64,000 nucleotides of DNA from Verrucomicrobiota bacterium (GCA_017309115.1 JAFLEF010000010.1:62001-126000), one strand, 5' to 3'; numbered from the stretch's first letter, positions 19,069 through 28,093 are shown. Notes: generated by a model from the sequence alone, not told the origin. Translations and numbers: made by a program.

Positions 19069-20061
19069 ATGTTCCCCTTGCCCCGACGATTTCCTTTGGG
19101 AGGCCTGGCTGCCCTGCTGTTGGGAGCCGGATTCCTCGTGGGTTGCGCCCATCGTCCCGCCGCGCTCGGGGTGGCCGTTTACGAGACCAACAACGTCGTC
19201 CGGGTCGATCTCAACGGGCAGAAGTTCACCGAGTACAACTTTCGAGACGTCTCCCGACCCTTCTTGTACCCCGTCCTCGGTCCGGAAGGTCAGCACCTGA
19301 CCCGTCGCTGGCCCATGGAAGATCCCGGCGGCGAAGAACGGGACCATCCCCACCACAAGGGAATCTGGTGGGCCCATGGCGACGCTAACGGCGTGGACTT
19401 CTGGAGTGAGAGCAAAACGGCAGGCCGAACGGTTCACCAGTCCTTCGCCGAACTCCGCTCCGGCCACGACGAAGGCGTCATCAAGTCCCGGAACCGCTGG
19501 ATCGCTCAGGACGGCAAAGTGATCGCTTCGGATGAACGCACGCTCCGATTCTATCCGCCGGACGGTCCGCGGCGCTGGATTGATTTTTCGATCACGATTT
19601 TCGCGAGTCACGGCGATCTGACCCTCGGCGACACCAAGGAGGGCACCATGGCGATTCGGGTTCCGGAATCGATGCGGCTCAAGCAGCCTAAAGGAGCGCC
19701 CGGAGCCGGCCACATCGAGAACTCTGAAGGGGTCCGAGATGACGCGACCTGGGGCAAACGAGCCGCCTGGGTCGACTACACCGGCCCGGTGGCAGATCAG
19801 ACCTGGGGCATCGCGCTCTTCGATCGTCCGGGGAATCCGAGGTATCCCACCTGGTGGCACGTGCGTGACTACGGACTCTTCGCGGCCAATCCCTTTGGCG
19901 TTCATGACTTCGAAAAAAAGGAGAAGGGCACCGGCAACCTGGTTATCCCGGCCGGGCAAAGCGCCATCTTCCATTACCGGTTTTATTTTCATCCCGGAAG
20001 CACCGCCGCTGGCAACCTCCCCGCCGAATTTGAAAAATGGGTGAAAAACCCGCTCCCCTAA
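19069..20061 (+). CDS. DUF6807 (PmoA-like) lipoprotein
   Basis: 330 residues from ATG 19069; a TTG at 19030 would add 13. The leader ends in the lipobox LVGC (Cys near residue 24), so it is likely a lipoprotein. The body matches the DUF6807/PmoA-like family: RPFLYPVLGPEG, the HPHHKGIWW histidine block, WGKRAAWVDYTGP and a late YRFYFHPG strand. The family is frequent in saccharide-degrading Verrucomicrobiota, Planctomycetota and Bacteroidota beside Gfo/Idh/MocA genes, as it is here. The name PmoA is historical and does not imply methane oxidation. The enzymatic role is unknown. Confidence 0.85.
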   Translation: MFPLPRRFPLGGLAALLLGAGFLVGCAHRPAALGVAVYETNNVVRVDLNGQKFTEYNFRDVSRPFLYPVLGPEGQHLTRRWPMEDPGGEERDHPHHKGIWWAHGDANGVDFWSESKTAGRTVHQSFAELRSGHDEGVIKSRNRWIAQDGKVIASDERTLRFYPPDGPRRWIDFSITIFASHGDLTLGDTKEGTMAIRVPESMRLKQPKGAPGAGHIENSEGVRDDATWGKRAAWVDYTGPVADQTWGIALFDRPGNPRYPTWWHVRDYGLFAANPFGVHDFEKKEKGTGNLVIPAGQSAIFHYRFYFHPGSTAAGNLPAEFEKWVKNPLP

Positions 20062-20101
20062 ACCGTCTCTCTTCAATTATCCTCCCCTCATTCCCTCAGC
20101 C

Positions 20102-21577
20102 ATGAAGACCAATCGTCGTGACTTTCTTCGTACTTCGGCTCTCGCCGGAGCGGCGCTCACCCTGCCCCGATATGCGTTCGGAGCCCCTGCCCCGGGATCG
20201 GTTCTGGGTGCCAACGGAGATATCCGGGTGGCCGTCGTGGGCTTCAATGGCCGCGGCAAGGATCACATCTCCGGGTTTCAAGCTCTCAAGGGGGTTCGGT
20301 TGGTCGCCCTGTGCGACGTGGACGAACTGGTCCTCCAAAAGGAAGCCAAGCGCCAAGCCGACAAAGGCAATCCGGTCGCCACCTACACAGACATCCGAAA
20401 GCTACTGGAAGACAAGGACATTGATGTCATCGCCACGGCGACTCCAAATCACTGGCACGCCCTGATTGGCATCTGGAGCTGCCAGGCCGGCAAAGATGTC
20501 TACGTGGAGAAGCCGGTTTCCCACAATGTGGTGGAAGGTCGCCAACTGGTCCGCGCCGCCCGCAAATACAATCGGATCGTTCAAACCGGCACCCAAAGCC
20601 GCTCGAATCCCGGCATGCGCGAAGCCGTCGCGTGGATTCAAGCCGGCAATCTTGGGAAGATCACCCAAGTCAACGGACTCTGTTACAAGCCCCGCCAAAG
20701 CATCGGCAAGGTCAGCGAACCGACCCGAGTTCCGCTCACGATTGATTACGACCTGTGGTGTGGTCCGACGCCAATGAAGCCCCTGATGCGCGAGAGACTG
20801 CATTATGACTGGCACTGGGTGTTCGACACGGGCAATGGCGATCTGGGCAACCAGGGAATTCACCAAATGGATATTGGCCGCTGGATTCTGGGCGAGAATG
20901 AGCTGAGTCCCCTGGTGTGCAGCGTGGGGGGACGGTTTGGTTACGTAGATGACGGCAACACCCCGAATACCCAGGTGGTGTATCACGGATACAAGAAGGC
21001 TCCGTTGATCTTCGAAGTGCGCGGCTTGCCCAAGGGCAAAGAGTACCAGGATCCCAAGACTTGGGGCGCCAACATGGATGACTACTATGGCTCCAAAGTC
21101 GGCGTGGTTGTGCACTGCGAGAATGGCCGGATGTCGATTCCTTCCTACGACAGCGCCATCGCCTACGACCTGAACGGCAAGGAAGTGAAACGGTTCAAGG
21201 GCGGCGCCGATCACTACGCCAACTTCATCGAAGCGGTTCGGGCTCGGAATCCCAAGCTGCTCAACGCCGACATTCTCGAGGGACATTTGAGCAGCGCGCT
21301 TTGCCACACCGGTAACGTCAGCTATCGGCTCGGTGAGAAAGTGAACGCCGGCGCTCTCCAGGAACGGATGCAAGACAATCCCGGTTTGGAGGATGCCATC
21401 ACCCGGATGACCGCGCATCTGGTCGCCAATGGCATTAACTTCGATCAGACGCCCATAACTTTGGGGGCGTATCTGCGGATGGATCCCGAAGAAGAACGGT
21501 TCGAGCGGAATCGGGCGGCCAACCACCAACTCGCCGCCGAAGGTCGCAAGGGATTCGAAGTTCCTTCCCGCGTCTAG
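20102..21577 (+). CDS. Tat-exported Gfo/Idh/MocA-family oxidoreductase
   Basis: 491 residues. The N-terminus has a twin-arginine signal (NRRDFLRTSALAGAALTLP), so the folded, cofactor-loaded enzyme should act in the periplasm. The Rossmann nucleotide-binding segment contains VAVVGFNGRGKDHISGF, then ATPNHWHA and the family EKP motif (VEKPVSHN, about residue 137). The catalytic-type histidine lies in GDLGNQGIHQMDIGRW. Such enzymes oxidise or reduce sugar hydroxyls with tightly bound NAD(P). It follows the DUF6807 gene by 40 nt in the same direction, suggesting joint work on a sugar or sugar derivative; the substrate is unknown. Confidence 0.93.
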   Translation: MKTNRRDFLRTSALAGAALTLPRYAFGAPAPGSVLGANGDIRVAVVGFNGRGKDHISGFQALKGVRLVALCDVDELVLQKEAKRQADKGNPVATYTDIRKLLEDKDIDVIATATPNHWHALIGIWSCQAGKDVYVEKPVSHNVVEGRQLVRAARKYNRIVQTGTQSRSNPGMREAVAWIQAGNLGKITQVNGLCYKPRQSIGKVSEPTRVPLTIDYDLWCGPTPMKPLMRERLHYDWHWVFDTGNGDLGNQGIHQMDIGRWILGENELSPLVCSVGGRFGYVDDGNTPNTQVVYHGYKKAPLIFEVRGLPKGKEYQDPKTWGANMDDYYGSKVGVVVHCENGRMSIPSYDSAIAYDLNGKEVKRFKGGADHYANFIEAVRARNPKLLNADILEGHLSSALCHTGNVSYRLGEKVNAGALQERMQDNPGLEDAITRMTAHLVANGINFDQTPITLGAYLRMDPEEERFERNRAANHQLAAEGRKGFEVPSRV

Positions 21578-21933
21578 TGGCCCTTGGAGCGGTCCTCCGT
21601 TGGAGGTGGGATCGCCCTCCAGACTTCGACCTTGGCGCCCATCCCGGTTCCCCCGGGCGGGTCGGGTTACGCCCTAGCCCGGATATTTCACACTCTTTCT
21701 GCTGCGGCTGGCTGCAAGCCCGCCTGGCGACGTTGGCCTCGGGTTCCTCGCCGGGCAGTATGTCCTCATACAGCCCGGTTCGGAACCGCTTCGGCCGCCT
21801 TGCCAGACGGGCTTTCGCTGCGCCTCGCGACGAAAGCCTGTGAAATATCCGGGCTAGTTGCCGACTGTCGATTGACGCTTACGCTCGCGGCCCAGTCGTC
21901 ACCTGATCAAGGTGCGCGACCCGCAAGACGCCC
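21578..21933. other. Intergenic region holding inverted-repeat element B1
   Basis: 356 bases without a plausible gene. Most of it is the palindromic element 21674-21857. The flanks (21578-21673 and 21858-21933) hold no recognised signal. Confidence 0.7.
21674..21857. repeat. Inverted-repeat element family B, copy 1 (with internal insertion)
   Basis: 184-bp element bounded by perfect 19-bp terminal inverted repeats: CTAGCCCGGATATTTCACA at 21674-21692 and its exact reverse complement at 21839-21857. Internal arms (CAAGCCCGCCTGGC near 21716 and GCCAGACGGGCTT near 21802) form a second, nested stem. Relative to copy 2 (55038-55155), about 66 extra bases sit in the central loop and themselves contain a hairpin (CCGGGCAGTATG against CATACAGCCCGG). 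It has no coding capacity and looks like a MITE- or REP-like mobile or structural repeat. Confidence 0.9.
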
Positions 21934-22566
21934 ATGAATCCCATCACTCCCACCACCCTGCTCGAATCCCTCCGCTGGCGCTATGCCACCAAGAAGTTCG
22001 ATGCCACCCGCCACATTTCCCCCGAAGTTTGGGACACTCTGGAACAGGCACTCGTCCTCAGCCCCAGTTCCTTCGGTCTTCAGCCCTGGAAGTTCGTGGT
22101 CATCACCAAGCCGGATTTGAAGGCCCAATTGGTTCCCGCGTCCTGGGGCCAGACTCAGCCGGCAGAGTGTTCGCATTTGGTCGTTTTCACCGTTCGGCGG
22201 GGCCTGGATGACGCCGATGTGGATCGTTTTCTGAAGCGCACCACCGAGGCTCTCGCCGGCTACCGATCAGTCATCGTGGGCAGCCTGGCCAAAGCGCGCG
22301 CTGCCGGATACCTCGACCAATGGCAGACGCATCAAGTGTACATTGCGCTCGGTCAATTCATGACCTCCGCCGCCCTCCTCGGCGTCGATACGTGTCCGAT
22401 GGAAGGCATTGAGCCAGGCAAGTACGACGAAATCCTCGGCTTGGTTGGAACCGGATATGCCACGGCCGTGGTGTGTGCCGCCGGTTACCGCTCGGAATCC
22501 GACAAATATGCCCACGCGCCTAAGGTTCGTTTCGCCCCGGAGGATGTGATCATTCACCGCGCGTAA
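21934..22566 (+). CDS. NAD(P)H-dependent nitroreductase-family protein
   Basis: 210 residues, normal length for the FMN-dependent nitroreductase/dehydropteridine reductase-like family. The FMN-binding N-terminal motif RYATKKFD, the SPSSFGLQPWKFVVI block at about residues 47-61, and the C-terminal MEGIEPGKYDEILGL and VVCAAGYR segments are conserved family features. It is a cytoplasmic homodimer by family knowledge, reducing nitro, quinone or enone compounds with NAD(P)H. It starts 76 bases after repeat B1 and is followed by a quinone-oxidoreductase-like gene, so the two may both handle reactive electrophiles. Confidence 0.9.
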   Translation: MNPITPTTLLESLRWRYATKKFDATRHISPEVWDTLEQALVLSPSSFGLQPWKFVVITKPDLKAQLVPASWGQTQPAECSHLVVFTVRRGLDDADVDRFLKRTTEALAGYRSVIVGSLAKARAAGYLDQWQTHQVYIALGQFMTSAALLGVDTCPMEGIEPGKYDEILGLVGTGYATAVVCAAGYRSESDKYAHAPKVRFAPEDVIIHRA

Positions 22567-22639
22567 CGCATCTTTTGTCGAAACCCCCGGGAAGCAGCTT
22601 GCGTCGCCGGCCCACGGCTCGTCTCATGGGGCGTCCCGC

Positions 22640-23632
22640 ATGAAAGCTGCTGTCTTCCAAGCCCAGAACGCCCTCACTCTCGACGACGTCCCGAAGCCTT
22701 CCCCTCGTCCGGGCGAGGTGGTGATCCGCCTGCAGGCTGCGGCCCTCAATCACCGCGACCTGTGGATCCTTTCGGGACATTACGCCGGACTGAAGTTCCC
22801 GGTCATCCCGGGATCGGATGGGGCGGGCATCGTTTGTGAGGTCGGAGCGGGTGTCGATCCGTCCTGGATCGACCGGGAAGTTATCGTCAATCCCGCCCTG
22901 GATTGGGGCCATCACGAACGGGCTCAGGAACCTCGGTTCAACATCCTCGGAATGCCCCGGGACGGAACCTTGGCTGAGTATGTGGCCGTGCCGGCCAGTG
23001 CTTTGGCTCCCAAGCCGGCACACCTGACGTGGGAAGAGGCCGCAGCACTGCCCCTGGCGGGACTCACAGCCTACCGGGCGGTCTTCGTACGCGCCCGGCT
23101 GCAAGCTCACGAGAAAGTCCTGATCACCGGAATTGGCGCCGGTACCGCCCTGTTCTGCCTGCAGTTTGCTCTGGCCGTGGGGGCCGTTCCCTTCGTGACT
23201 TCCAGCAGCCCGCAGAAGCTGGATAAGGCTCATCTACTCGGGGCACGTCACGGGGCGCTCTACAATGTGTCCAGCTGGGCCAAGGAATTCGGGGAACATT
23301 ACGGACCCTTCGACGTGATCATCGACAGCGCCGGTGGACCCGGCCTGGGGGATTTGCTGGATTTGGCGGCCAATGGTGGGCGCTTGGTGGTCTTTGGCGC
23401 AACCCGGGGCAACCCGCACGAAGTCGCCATGCGCAAGGTATTCTGGAAACAGTTAAGCATTCTGGGAACCACCATGGGTAGCCCCTCGGATTTCGCGGCG
23501 ATGTCTGAACTGGTCACCGCCCGCGCGATTCACCCCATCGTGAGTCAGGTGTTCCCGCTCGACGATGTGGCGGGCGCCTTCGACGTCCTCGCCCGGGGCG
23601 CTCAATTCGGCAAGATCGTGGTCCGATTGTGA
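22640..23632 (+). CDS. Medium-chain dehydrogenase/quinone oxidoreductase-like protein
   Basis: 330 residues of the zinc-type alcohol dehydrogenase superfamily. GroES-like N-terminal domain with AALNHRDLWILSGHYAGLKFPVIPGSDGAG, then a Rossmann domain with the NAD(P) loop TGIGAGTALFCLQFA (about residues 172-186) and a typical IDSAGGPGL stretch. The usual structural-zinc cysteine cluster is absent. It would reduce enones/quinones or oxidise alcohols with NAD(P)(H); the substrate is not predictable. It lies 73 nt downstream of the nitroreductase gene and 75 nt upstream of the TetR regulator, which could control both. Confidence 0.88.
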   Translation: MKAAVFQAQNALTLDDVPKPSPRPGEVVIRLQAAALNHRDLWILSGHYAGLKFPVIPGSDGAGIVCEVGAGVDPSWIDREVIVNPALDWGHHERAQEPRFNILGMPRDGTLAEYVAVPASALAPKPAHLTWEEAAALPLAGLTAYRAVFVRARLQAHEKVLITGIGAGTALFCLQFALAVGAVPFVTSSSPQKLDKAHLLGARHGALYNVSSWAKEFGEHYGPFDVIIDSAGGPGLGDLLDLAANGGRLVVFGATRGNPHEVAMRKVFWKQLSILGTTMGSPSDFAAMSELVTARAIHPIVSQVFPLDDVAGAFDVLARGAQFGKIVVRL

Positions 23633-23707
23633 CCACAACCCAGCGCTTTACGGTCTGCTCACTCCTGCGCGTTGACTCGCTGCGGGTGCTTTGCTGTAGT
23701 TTTTCCA

Positions 23708-24415
23708 ATGTCCCGCACCCGTTCCCTGGCGTCACCCCCTGCCCGTGCACGTGGCCACCGCCGTAAGTCCGCTCCGGCGACCACCCGCCGTCAGGAGGAA
23801 CGGGATCGAGCCCGGGCAAAAATCCTGAAAGCCGCGACCCACCTCTTTGCCCAGCGCGGCATCGAAAACGTCACCTTCGGCGACATCGCCCGCCGAGCGC
23901 GGATGAGCCGGCCCCTGGTGTACTTCTACTTTCCCGATCTGCGCACCCTCTTCCTCGAAACCGCCCACGGGGCCAGCAGCCGACTTCACGAACGCATGAC
24001 GGCCGCGATCTCCGGCGCCCGGACCGGACTGGAATCGATTCTTGCCATGGGCCGGACCTACGTGGAATTCCACCAGGACGAGCCCGAACTCTTTTACCTC
24101 TGCATGGCCTCCGTGGGCCCCCAACCCAACGGACGCCGCGCTTCCCCCGCTGAAGAACGGATCATCCAACTGGAACGAACCATGATGGAACTGGTCGAGG
24201 CCGCCGTGTCCAAAGGGGTTCGCGACGGATCCGTCCGACCCGACGTTGGCAACAACCTCACGGTCGCTCTCAGTCTCTGGGCCTTCGTTCAGGGACTCGT
24301 CCAGCTGGGATCCGCCCACCGGGACACCATCGAGCGCTTTTGCGGCATGAATCAGACAGCCTTCCTGGACGCGGGCTTTGCCACCCTGCGCGGGGCGTTA
24401 AAGCCAATTCAGTAA
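23708..24415 (+). CDS. TetR/AcrR-family transcriptional regulator
   Basis: 235 residues from ATG 23708; the frame extends upstream to 23672, but the arginine-rich MSRTRSLAS start is preferred. A TetR-type helix-turn-helix is visible at about residues 35-85: ILKAATHLFAQRGIENVTFGDIARRARMSRPLVYFYFPDLRTLF. The C-terminal half is a helical ligand-binding/dimerisation domain. By family it is usually a repressor released by a small molecule. It lies directly downstream of the nitroreductase and oxidoreductase genes, making these the natural candidate targets, but no operator was identified. Confidence 0.93.
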   Translation: MSRTRSLASPPARARGHRRKSAPATTRRQEERDRARAKILKAATHLFAQRGIENVTFGDIARRARMSRPLVYFYFPDLRTLFLETAHGASSRLHERMTAAISGARTGLESILAMGRTYVEFHQDEPELFYLCMASVGPQPNGRRASPAEERIIQLERTMMELVEAAVSKGVRDGSVRPDVGNNLTVALSLWAFVQGLVQLGSAHRDTIERFCGMNQTAFLDAGFATLRGALKPIQ

Positions 24416-24470
24416 CCCAAACGCAATTGCCGGCTGGGCAAGTGGACATGGGGCTGATTGGCTTGGCGCG

Positions 24471-25241
24471 ATGAATTTGGAGCCGTACGTCGCCGCCCTG
24501 CATGAACTCACCGAGGTCAGTTCATCGGTCATCCTTCCGTACTTCGGTCGGCTCGATGTCGGCGTGGAGCGTAAGGCCGATCAGTCCCCGGTCACCCTGG
24601 CCGATCGGGACGCCGAATTGGCGATGCGAAACTGGATCGAGCGCAAGTTCCCTGGCCACGGAATCCTGGGTGAGGAACACGGCACTGTTCGGGCTGACGC
24701 CGAGTTCGTCTGGGTTCTCGACCCCATCGACGGGACCAAGTCGTTCATCACCGGGGTTCCTCTGTTCACCACCCTGATTGGCCTGCTGCACGAGGGCCGA
24801 CCCATTCTCGGGGCGATCCATCAACCGGTGCTGCGTCAACTGATGATCGGGGATGGACGTCAAACCACCTTGAACGGCCGGGCAGTGCGGGTACGTCCTA
24901 TGTCCCAGTTGGCCAAGGCCACACTGCTCACCAGTGACGCCCTGTTCCCCGGTCGATACCAAAACGCGGCGGGCTTCACCGAACTGAGCAACCGCGTTCA
25001 GTTGTACCGCACTTTTGGTGACGGTTATGGCTATCTGCTGGTGGCCAGCGGTTGGGCGGATCTGATGATGGACCCGATCATGAATGCCTGGGACCTCCTT
25101 CCCCTGATACCCTGCATGGAAGGTGCAGGAGCCAAAATCACGGATTGGCAGGGTCGGCCAACCGGGGGTCTAGGCGAAGCTTCGGCAGTGGCCTGCCAAC
25201 CGGAACTCCACGACGAAGTGATCCGCATTTTGAATCCCTGA
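24471..25241 (+). CDS. hisN: Inositol-monophosphatase-family phosphatase, histidinol-phosphatase type
   Basis: 256 residues. Metal-binding blocks of the Mg-dependent inositol monophosphatase fold are intact: GEEHG (Glu68/69), DPIDGTKSF from Asp84, and the late NAWDLLPL with Asp near 207. LGAIHQPVLRQ and the DQSPVTLADRDAE stretch resemble HisN, which dephosphorylates L-histidinol phosphate in histidine synthesis; inositol-phosphate or CysQ-like activity cannot be excluded. The next gene starts after a 3-nt gap, so they are co-transcribed. No other his gene is near. Confidence 0.82.
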   Translation: MNLEPYVAALHELTEVSSSVILPYFGRLDVGVERKADQSPVTLADRDAELAMRNWIERKFPGHGILGEEHGTVRADAEFVWVLDPIDGTKSFITGVPLFTTLIGLLHEGRPILGAIHQPVLRQLMIGDGRQTTLNGRAVRVRPMSQLAKATLLTSDALFPGRYQNAAGFTELSNRVQLYRTFGDGYGYLLVASGWADLMMDPIMNAWDLLPLIPCMEGAGAKITDWQGRPTGGLGEASAVACQPELHDEVIRILNP

Positions 25242-25244
25242 GCC

Positions 25245-25577
25245 ATGGTACCGACGCCCAGTCAGACACCGCCTCCCCCGTATTGCGCCGTCATCTTCAC
25301 CTCCACCCGGACTCCAGTAGACGCTGGCTACGAGGAAACAGCGCGCCGCATGGTGGAGTTGGCAGCACAGCAACCCGGCTTCCTGGGCGTTGACAGCGCA
25401 CGCTCGGAATCAGGCCTGGGCATCACGGTGAGCTACTGGCGCTCGGAGGACGATATCCGGGCTTGGAAACGACAGGAGGAGCACCTCGCGGCTCAGCAGT
25501 CTGGTAAATCAAACTGGTACTCTGCCTACCAAGTCCGGATCGCTCGGGTCGAACGAGCCTACGGAATGCCGTTCTAG
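25245..25577 (+). CDS. Antibiotic-biosynthesis-monooxygenase (ABM) domain protein
   Basis: 110 residues, one ABM/dimeric alpha-beta barrel domain: strand YCAVIFTSTR, helix with ETARRMVELAAQQPGFLGVDSAR, then GLGITVSYWRSEDDIRAWKRQEEHLAAQ and the terminal YQVRIARVERAYG. These small cytoplasmic dimers act as cofactor-free oxygenases, haem-degrading or stress proteins, and many have no assigned reaction. The gene begins 3 nt after the HisN-type gene, so translation is probably coupled, although no metabolic link is known. Confidence 0.85.
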   Translation: MVPTPSQTPPPPYCAVIFTSTRTPVDAGYEETARRMVELAAQQPGFLGVDSARSESGLGITVSYWRSEDDIRAWKRQEEHLAAQQSGKSNWYSAYQVRIARVERAYGMPF

Positions 25578-25652
25578 GCCTCTTCTTCCGGGAGTTGGCC
25601 AGGGCCAACTCACGGTTCTTTTGCTTTTGCGATTGATGAGGCTTTTGCGGGC

Positions 25653-26852
25653 ATGGTTCCTTCCTTGTGCAAAATGGCTGATATCGCGCCGCCCGCTCCC
25701 GAGACCGCTGCTTCCAGAACTCCTGCCAAGATTCTGCTGCCCGGCCGTCTGGTGTCGCTGGATGCCCTGCGGGGATTCGACATGCTGTGGATTCTGGGAG
25801 CCGATTCCATCGGCGGCGCCATGGCCGGCCTCAAAGGAGGTCCCCTCACCAGCGCCCTCGCCCGTCAATTGGACCATGCCCCGTGGGAGGGATTCCGTTT
25901 CTATGACCTGATCTTCCCCCTGTTCGTGTTCATGGTGGGTGTCTCGCTGGTCTTTTCGCTGACCCGGATCATCACCAAGGAAGGCAAGGATGAAGCCCTC
26001 AAGCGGGTCTTCAAACGGTCGGTGCTGATCTATCTGTTCGGCATTCTGGTCTACAACGCCGATCACCAGGGCCACCTGTGGAAGACTGTCGAGGACATCC
26101 GCCTTATGGGCGTGCTCCAGCGAATTGCCCTCTGTTACTTCGCGACCGGACTGCTCTTCATTTTCTGCAAACCCCGCACTTTGGTGGCCATTGCCGTGGG
26201 AATTTTGGTGGGATATTGGGCATTGCTGACCTTCGTGCCGGCTCCGGGTCAGGACACCGTCTCCTTCGAAGAAGGCAAGAACATCGTCAACTGGTTCGAT
26301 GCGCGGTTTCTGCCCTTCCGCAAGTGGGACGGCGATCACGATCCCGAAGGCATTTTGAGTACCTTCCCAGCCATTGCGACCTGCCTGCTCGGAGTGTTTG
26401 CCGGTCGCTGGTTAATCCGCCCGGAAGTCTCGGATATCCGGAAATTCCAGGGGCTGATCGTAGCCGGAATTGCGCTGCTGGTGCTGGGCTACAGCTGGGG
26501 GATGTTTTCGCCGATCATTAAGAAGCTGTGGACCTCCCCCTACGTGCTGGTCGCTGGCGGCTGGAGTCTGTTGCTGCTGGGATCCTTTTTTTGGCTTATC
26601 GACATCCGCGGCTGGCAGACGTGGGCACAGCCCTTCGTGTGGATCGGGATGAATCCCATTGCCCTCTACCTGCTGGTGCATGTCGCCAATTTTGACCGCA
26701 TCGCCTCGTCCATGGTCGGAGGGCCGGTCGCCGCCTGGTTTGATGGCCGAATGCCCGGTCTGGGAACGGTAGTAATCTCCGTCTTTGGAATCCTGCTCTG
26801 TGTGGCGTTGGCCCGCCTGATGTACGTCAAAAAACTCTTCATCCGCCTGTGA
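25653..26852 (+). CDS. DUF5009/heparan-alpha-glucosaminide N-acetyltransferase-like membrane protein, copy 1
   Basis: 399 residues with about ten hydrophobic segments. The N-terminal RLVSLDALRGFDMLWI and the EGFRFYDLIFPLFVFMVGVS block are diagnostic of the HGSNAT/YeiB-like DUF5009/DUF1624 acyltransferase group. YDxEGILST-like DPEGILSTFPAIATCLLG and the conserved WIGMNPIALYLL follow. By relation to human HGSNAT it may move an acetyl group from cytosolic acetyl-CoA to a sugar on the far side of the membrane; this is inference. ATG 25674 is an alternative start. The stop overlaps the paralogue at 26849 by 4 nt. Confidence 0.85.
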   Translation: MVPSLCKMADIAPPAPETAASRTPAKILLPGRLVSLDALRGFDMLWILGADSIGGAMAGLKGGPLTSALARQLDHAPWEGFRFYDLIFPLFVFMVGVSLVFSLTRIITKEGKDEALKRVFKRSVLIYLFGILVYNADHQGHLWKTVEDIRLMGVLQRIALCYFATGLLFIFCKPRTLVAIAVGILVGYWALLTFVPAPGQDTVSFEEGKNIVNWFDARFLPFRKWDGDHDPEGILSTFPAIATCLLGVFAGRWLIRPEVSDIRKFQGLIVAGIALLVLGYSWGMFSPIIKKLWTSPYVLVAGGWSLLLLGSFFWLIDIRGWQTWAQPFVWIGMNPIALYLLVHVANFDRIASSMVGGPVAAWFDGRMPGLGTVVISVFGILLCVALARLMYVKKLFIRL

Positions 26853-28093
26853 GCGATCTCCTCACCCGATCCGCCATTCCACGTCTCTCCACCCGCCGTT
26901 CCGCCCGCAAGGAAGGCGTGGCCCGCATGACGTCCGTCGATGCCCTGCGAGGCTTCGACATGTTCTGGATCGCTGGAGGCAGCCTGGTGGTCAGTGCCTT
27001 GGAACGGGCGGGTGGAAACCCCCTGCTGTCCGCCTTGAAGACCCAGCTAACTCATGTCGAATGGGAAGGCTTCCGGTTCTACGATCTCATTTTTCCGCTC
27101 TTCGTATTCCTCGTGGGTGTCTCCATTGCCTTGGCGATTCCCAAGAGCCTGGAAAAACGAGGACGAGCTGGGACGGTAAAGCACATCCTCACCCGGGGAA
27201 TTCTGCTGTTTGTCATCGGAGTCATCTATTCCGGTGGGATCAGCGGCGGTTGGGATGACGTGCGCTGGCTGGGAGTGCTCAATCGAATTGCACTCTGCTA
27301 CACCGCCACCGCGCTCTTGTTCACGTTTCTGCGCGTCGGCTGGCTGGTGCCAGTCGCCGTCGCCGCGCTGTTGGGATATTGGGGCCTCATGGCCGTTGTC
27401 CCGATTCGGGACATCAAGCTCGACAAGGTGTCTCTGGAAAAACTCTCGGAGAAGCGCGGGGGCGAAACCAATGTGTTCAAACTGTTCGCGGACACCACGG
27501 AACGGATCAGCGGTCAGTTCGAACCCGGATACAACGTCGCCAATCACTTCGATTTCCAACACCTGCCCGGCCGCCGCTATGACACCTTCTACGATCCCGA
27601 GGGCATCCTCAGCACCCTGCCCGCGATTGTCACCTGCTTGCTCGGACTCTTTGCCGGACGCTGGATCAACCACGAAAAATACGCCCCTTCGATGCGCGCC
27701 CTGGGCCTGATTGTCATGGGCTTCCTGTTCATGGCTCTGGGCTACCTCTGGGGATTCAACTTTCCCGTCATCAAGAAAATCTGGACCTCGTCGTACGTTC
27801 TGGTCGCGGGTGGCTACAGCCTGATGCTCCTCGGAGCGTTCTATCAGATCATCGACGTCTGGGGCTTCCGCGCTTGGTGTCAGCCGTTCGTTTGGATCGG
27901 CGCCAACGCGCTCACCATCTACCTGGCGGCGCGTTTTCTGGGATTCGGTAACCTCGCCCAACGCGTGGCGGGCGGCCCCGTCAAAGCTGCCCTCGGGTCG
28001 GCTGGCGACATCTTCGTGGCCCTGGTCGCGGTCGGACTGCTGTTCTGGTTCGCCCGCTTCCTGTACCGCCGCCAGATTTTCCTGCGACTCTGA
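26849..28093 (+). CDS. DUF5009/heparan-alpha-glucosaminide N-acetyltransferase-like membrane protein, copy 2
   Basis: 414 residues starting at GTG 26849, inside the stop of copy 1 (GTGA overlap). It repeats all family blocks: SVDALRGFDMFWI, EGFRFYDLIFPLFVFLVGVS, GVLNRIALCY, DPEGILSTLPAIVTCLLGLFAGRW and WIGANALTIYL. Relative to copy 1 it has an inserted, polar segment of roughly 30 residues (KLSEKRGGETNVFKLFADT) before the DPEGIL block, probably on the extracytoplasmic side. Tandem duplication and coupling suggest the two proteins work together or on related acceptors. Confidence 0.85.
   Translation: MSDLLTRSAIPRLSTRRSARKEGVARMTSVDALRGFDMFWIAGGSLVVSALERAGGNPLLSALKTQLTHVEWEGFRFYDLIFPLFVFLVGVSIALAIPKSLEKRGRAGTVKHILTRGILLFVIGVIYSGGISGGWDDVRWLGVLNRIALCYTATALLFTFLRVGWLVPVAVAALLGYWGLMAVVPIRDIKLDKVSLEKLSEKRGGETNVFKLFADTTERISGQFEPGYNVANHFDFQHLPGRRYDTFYDPEGILSTLPAIVTCLLGLFAGRWINHEKYAPSMRALGLIVMGFLFMALGYLWGFNFPVIKKIWTSSYVLVAGGYSLMLLGAFYQIIDVWGFRAWCQPFVWIGANALTIYLAARFLGFGNLAQRVAGGPVKAALGSAGDIFVALVAVGLLFWFARFLYRRQIFLRL

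Noticed and set aside
20402..21529. 375-codon minus-strand frame opposite the Gfo/Idh/MocA gene (also 19018-20076)
   Set aside because: Antisense shadows of strongly supported genes in GC-rich sequence.
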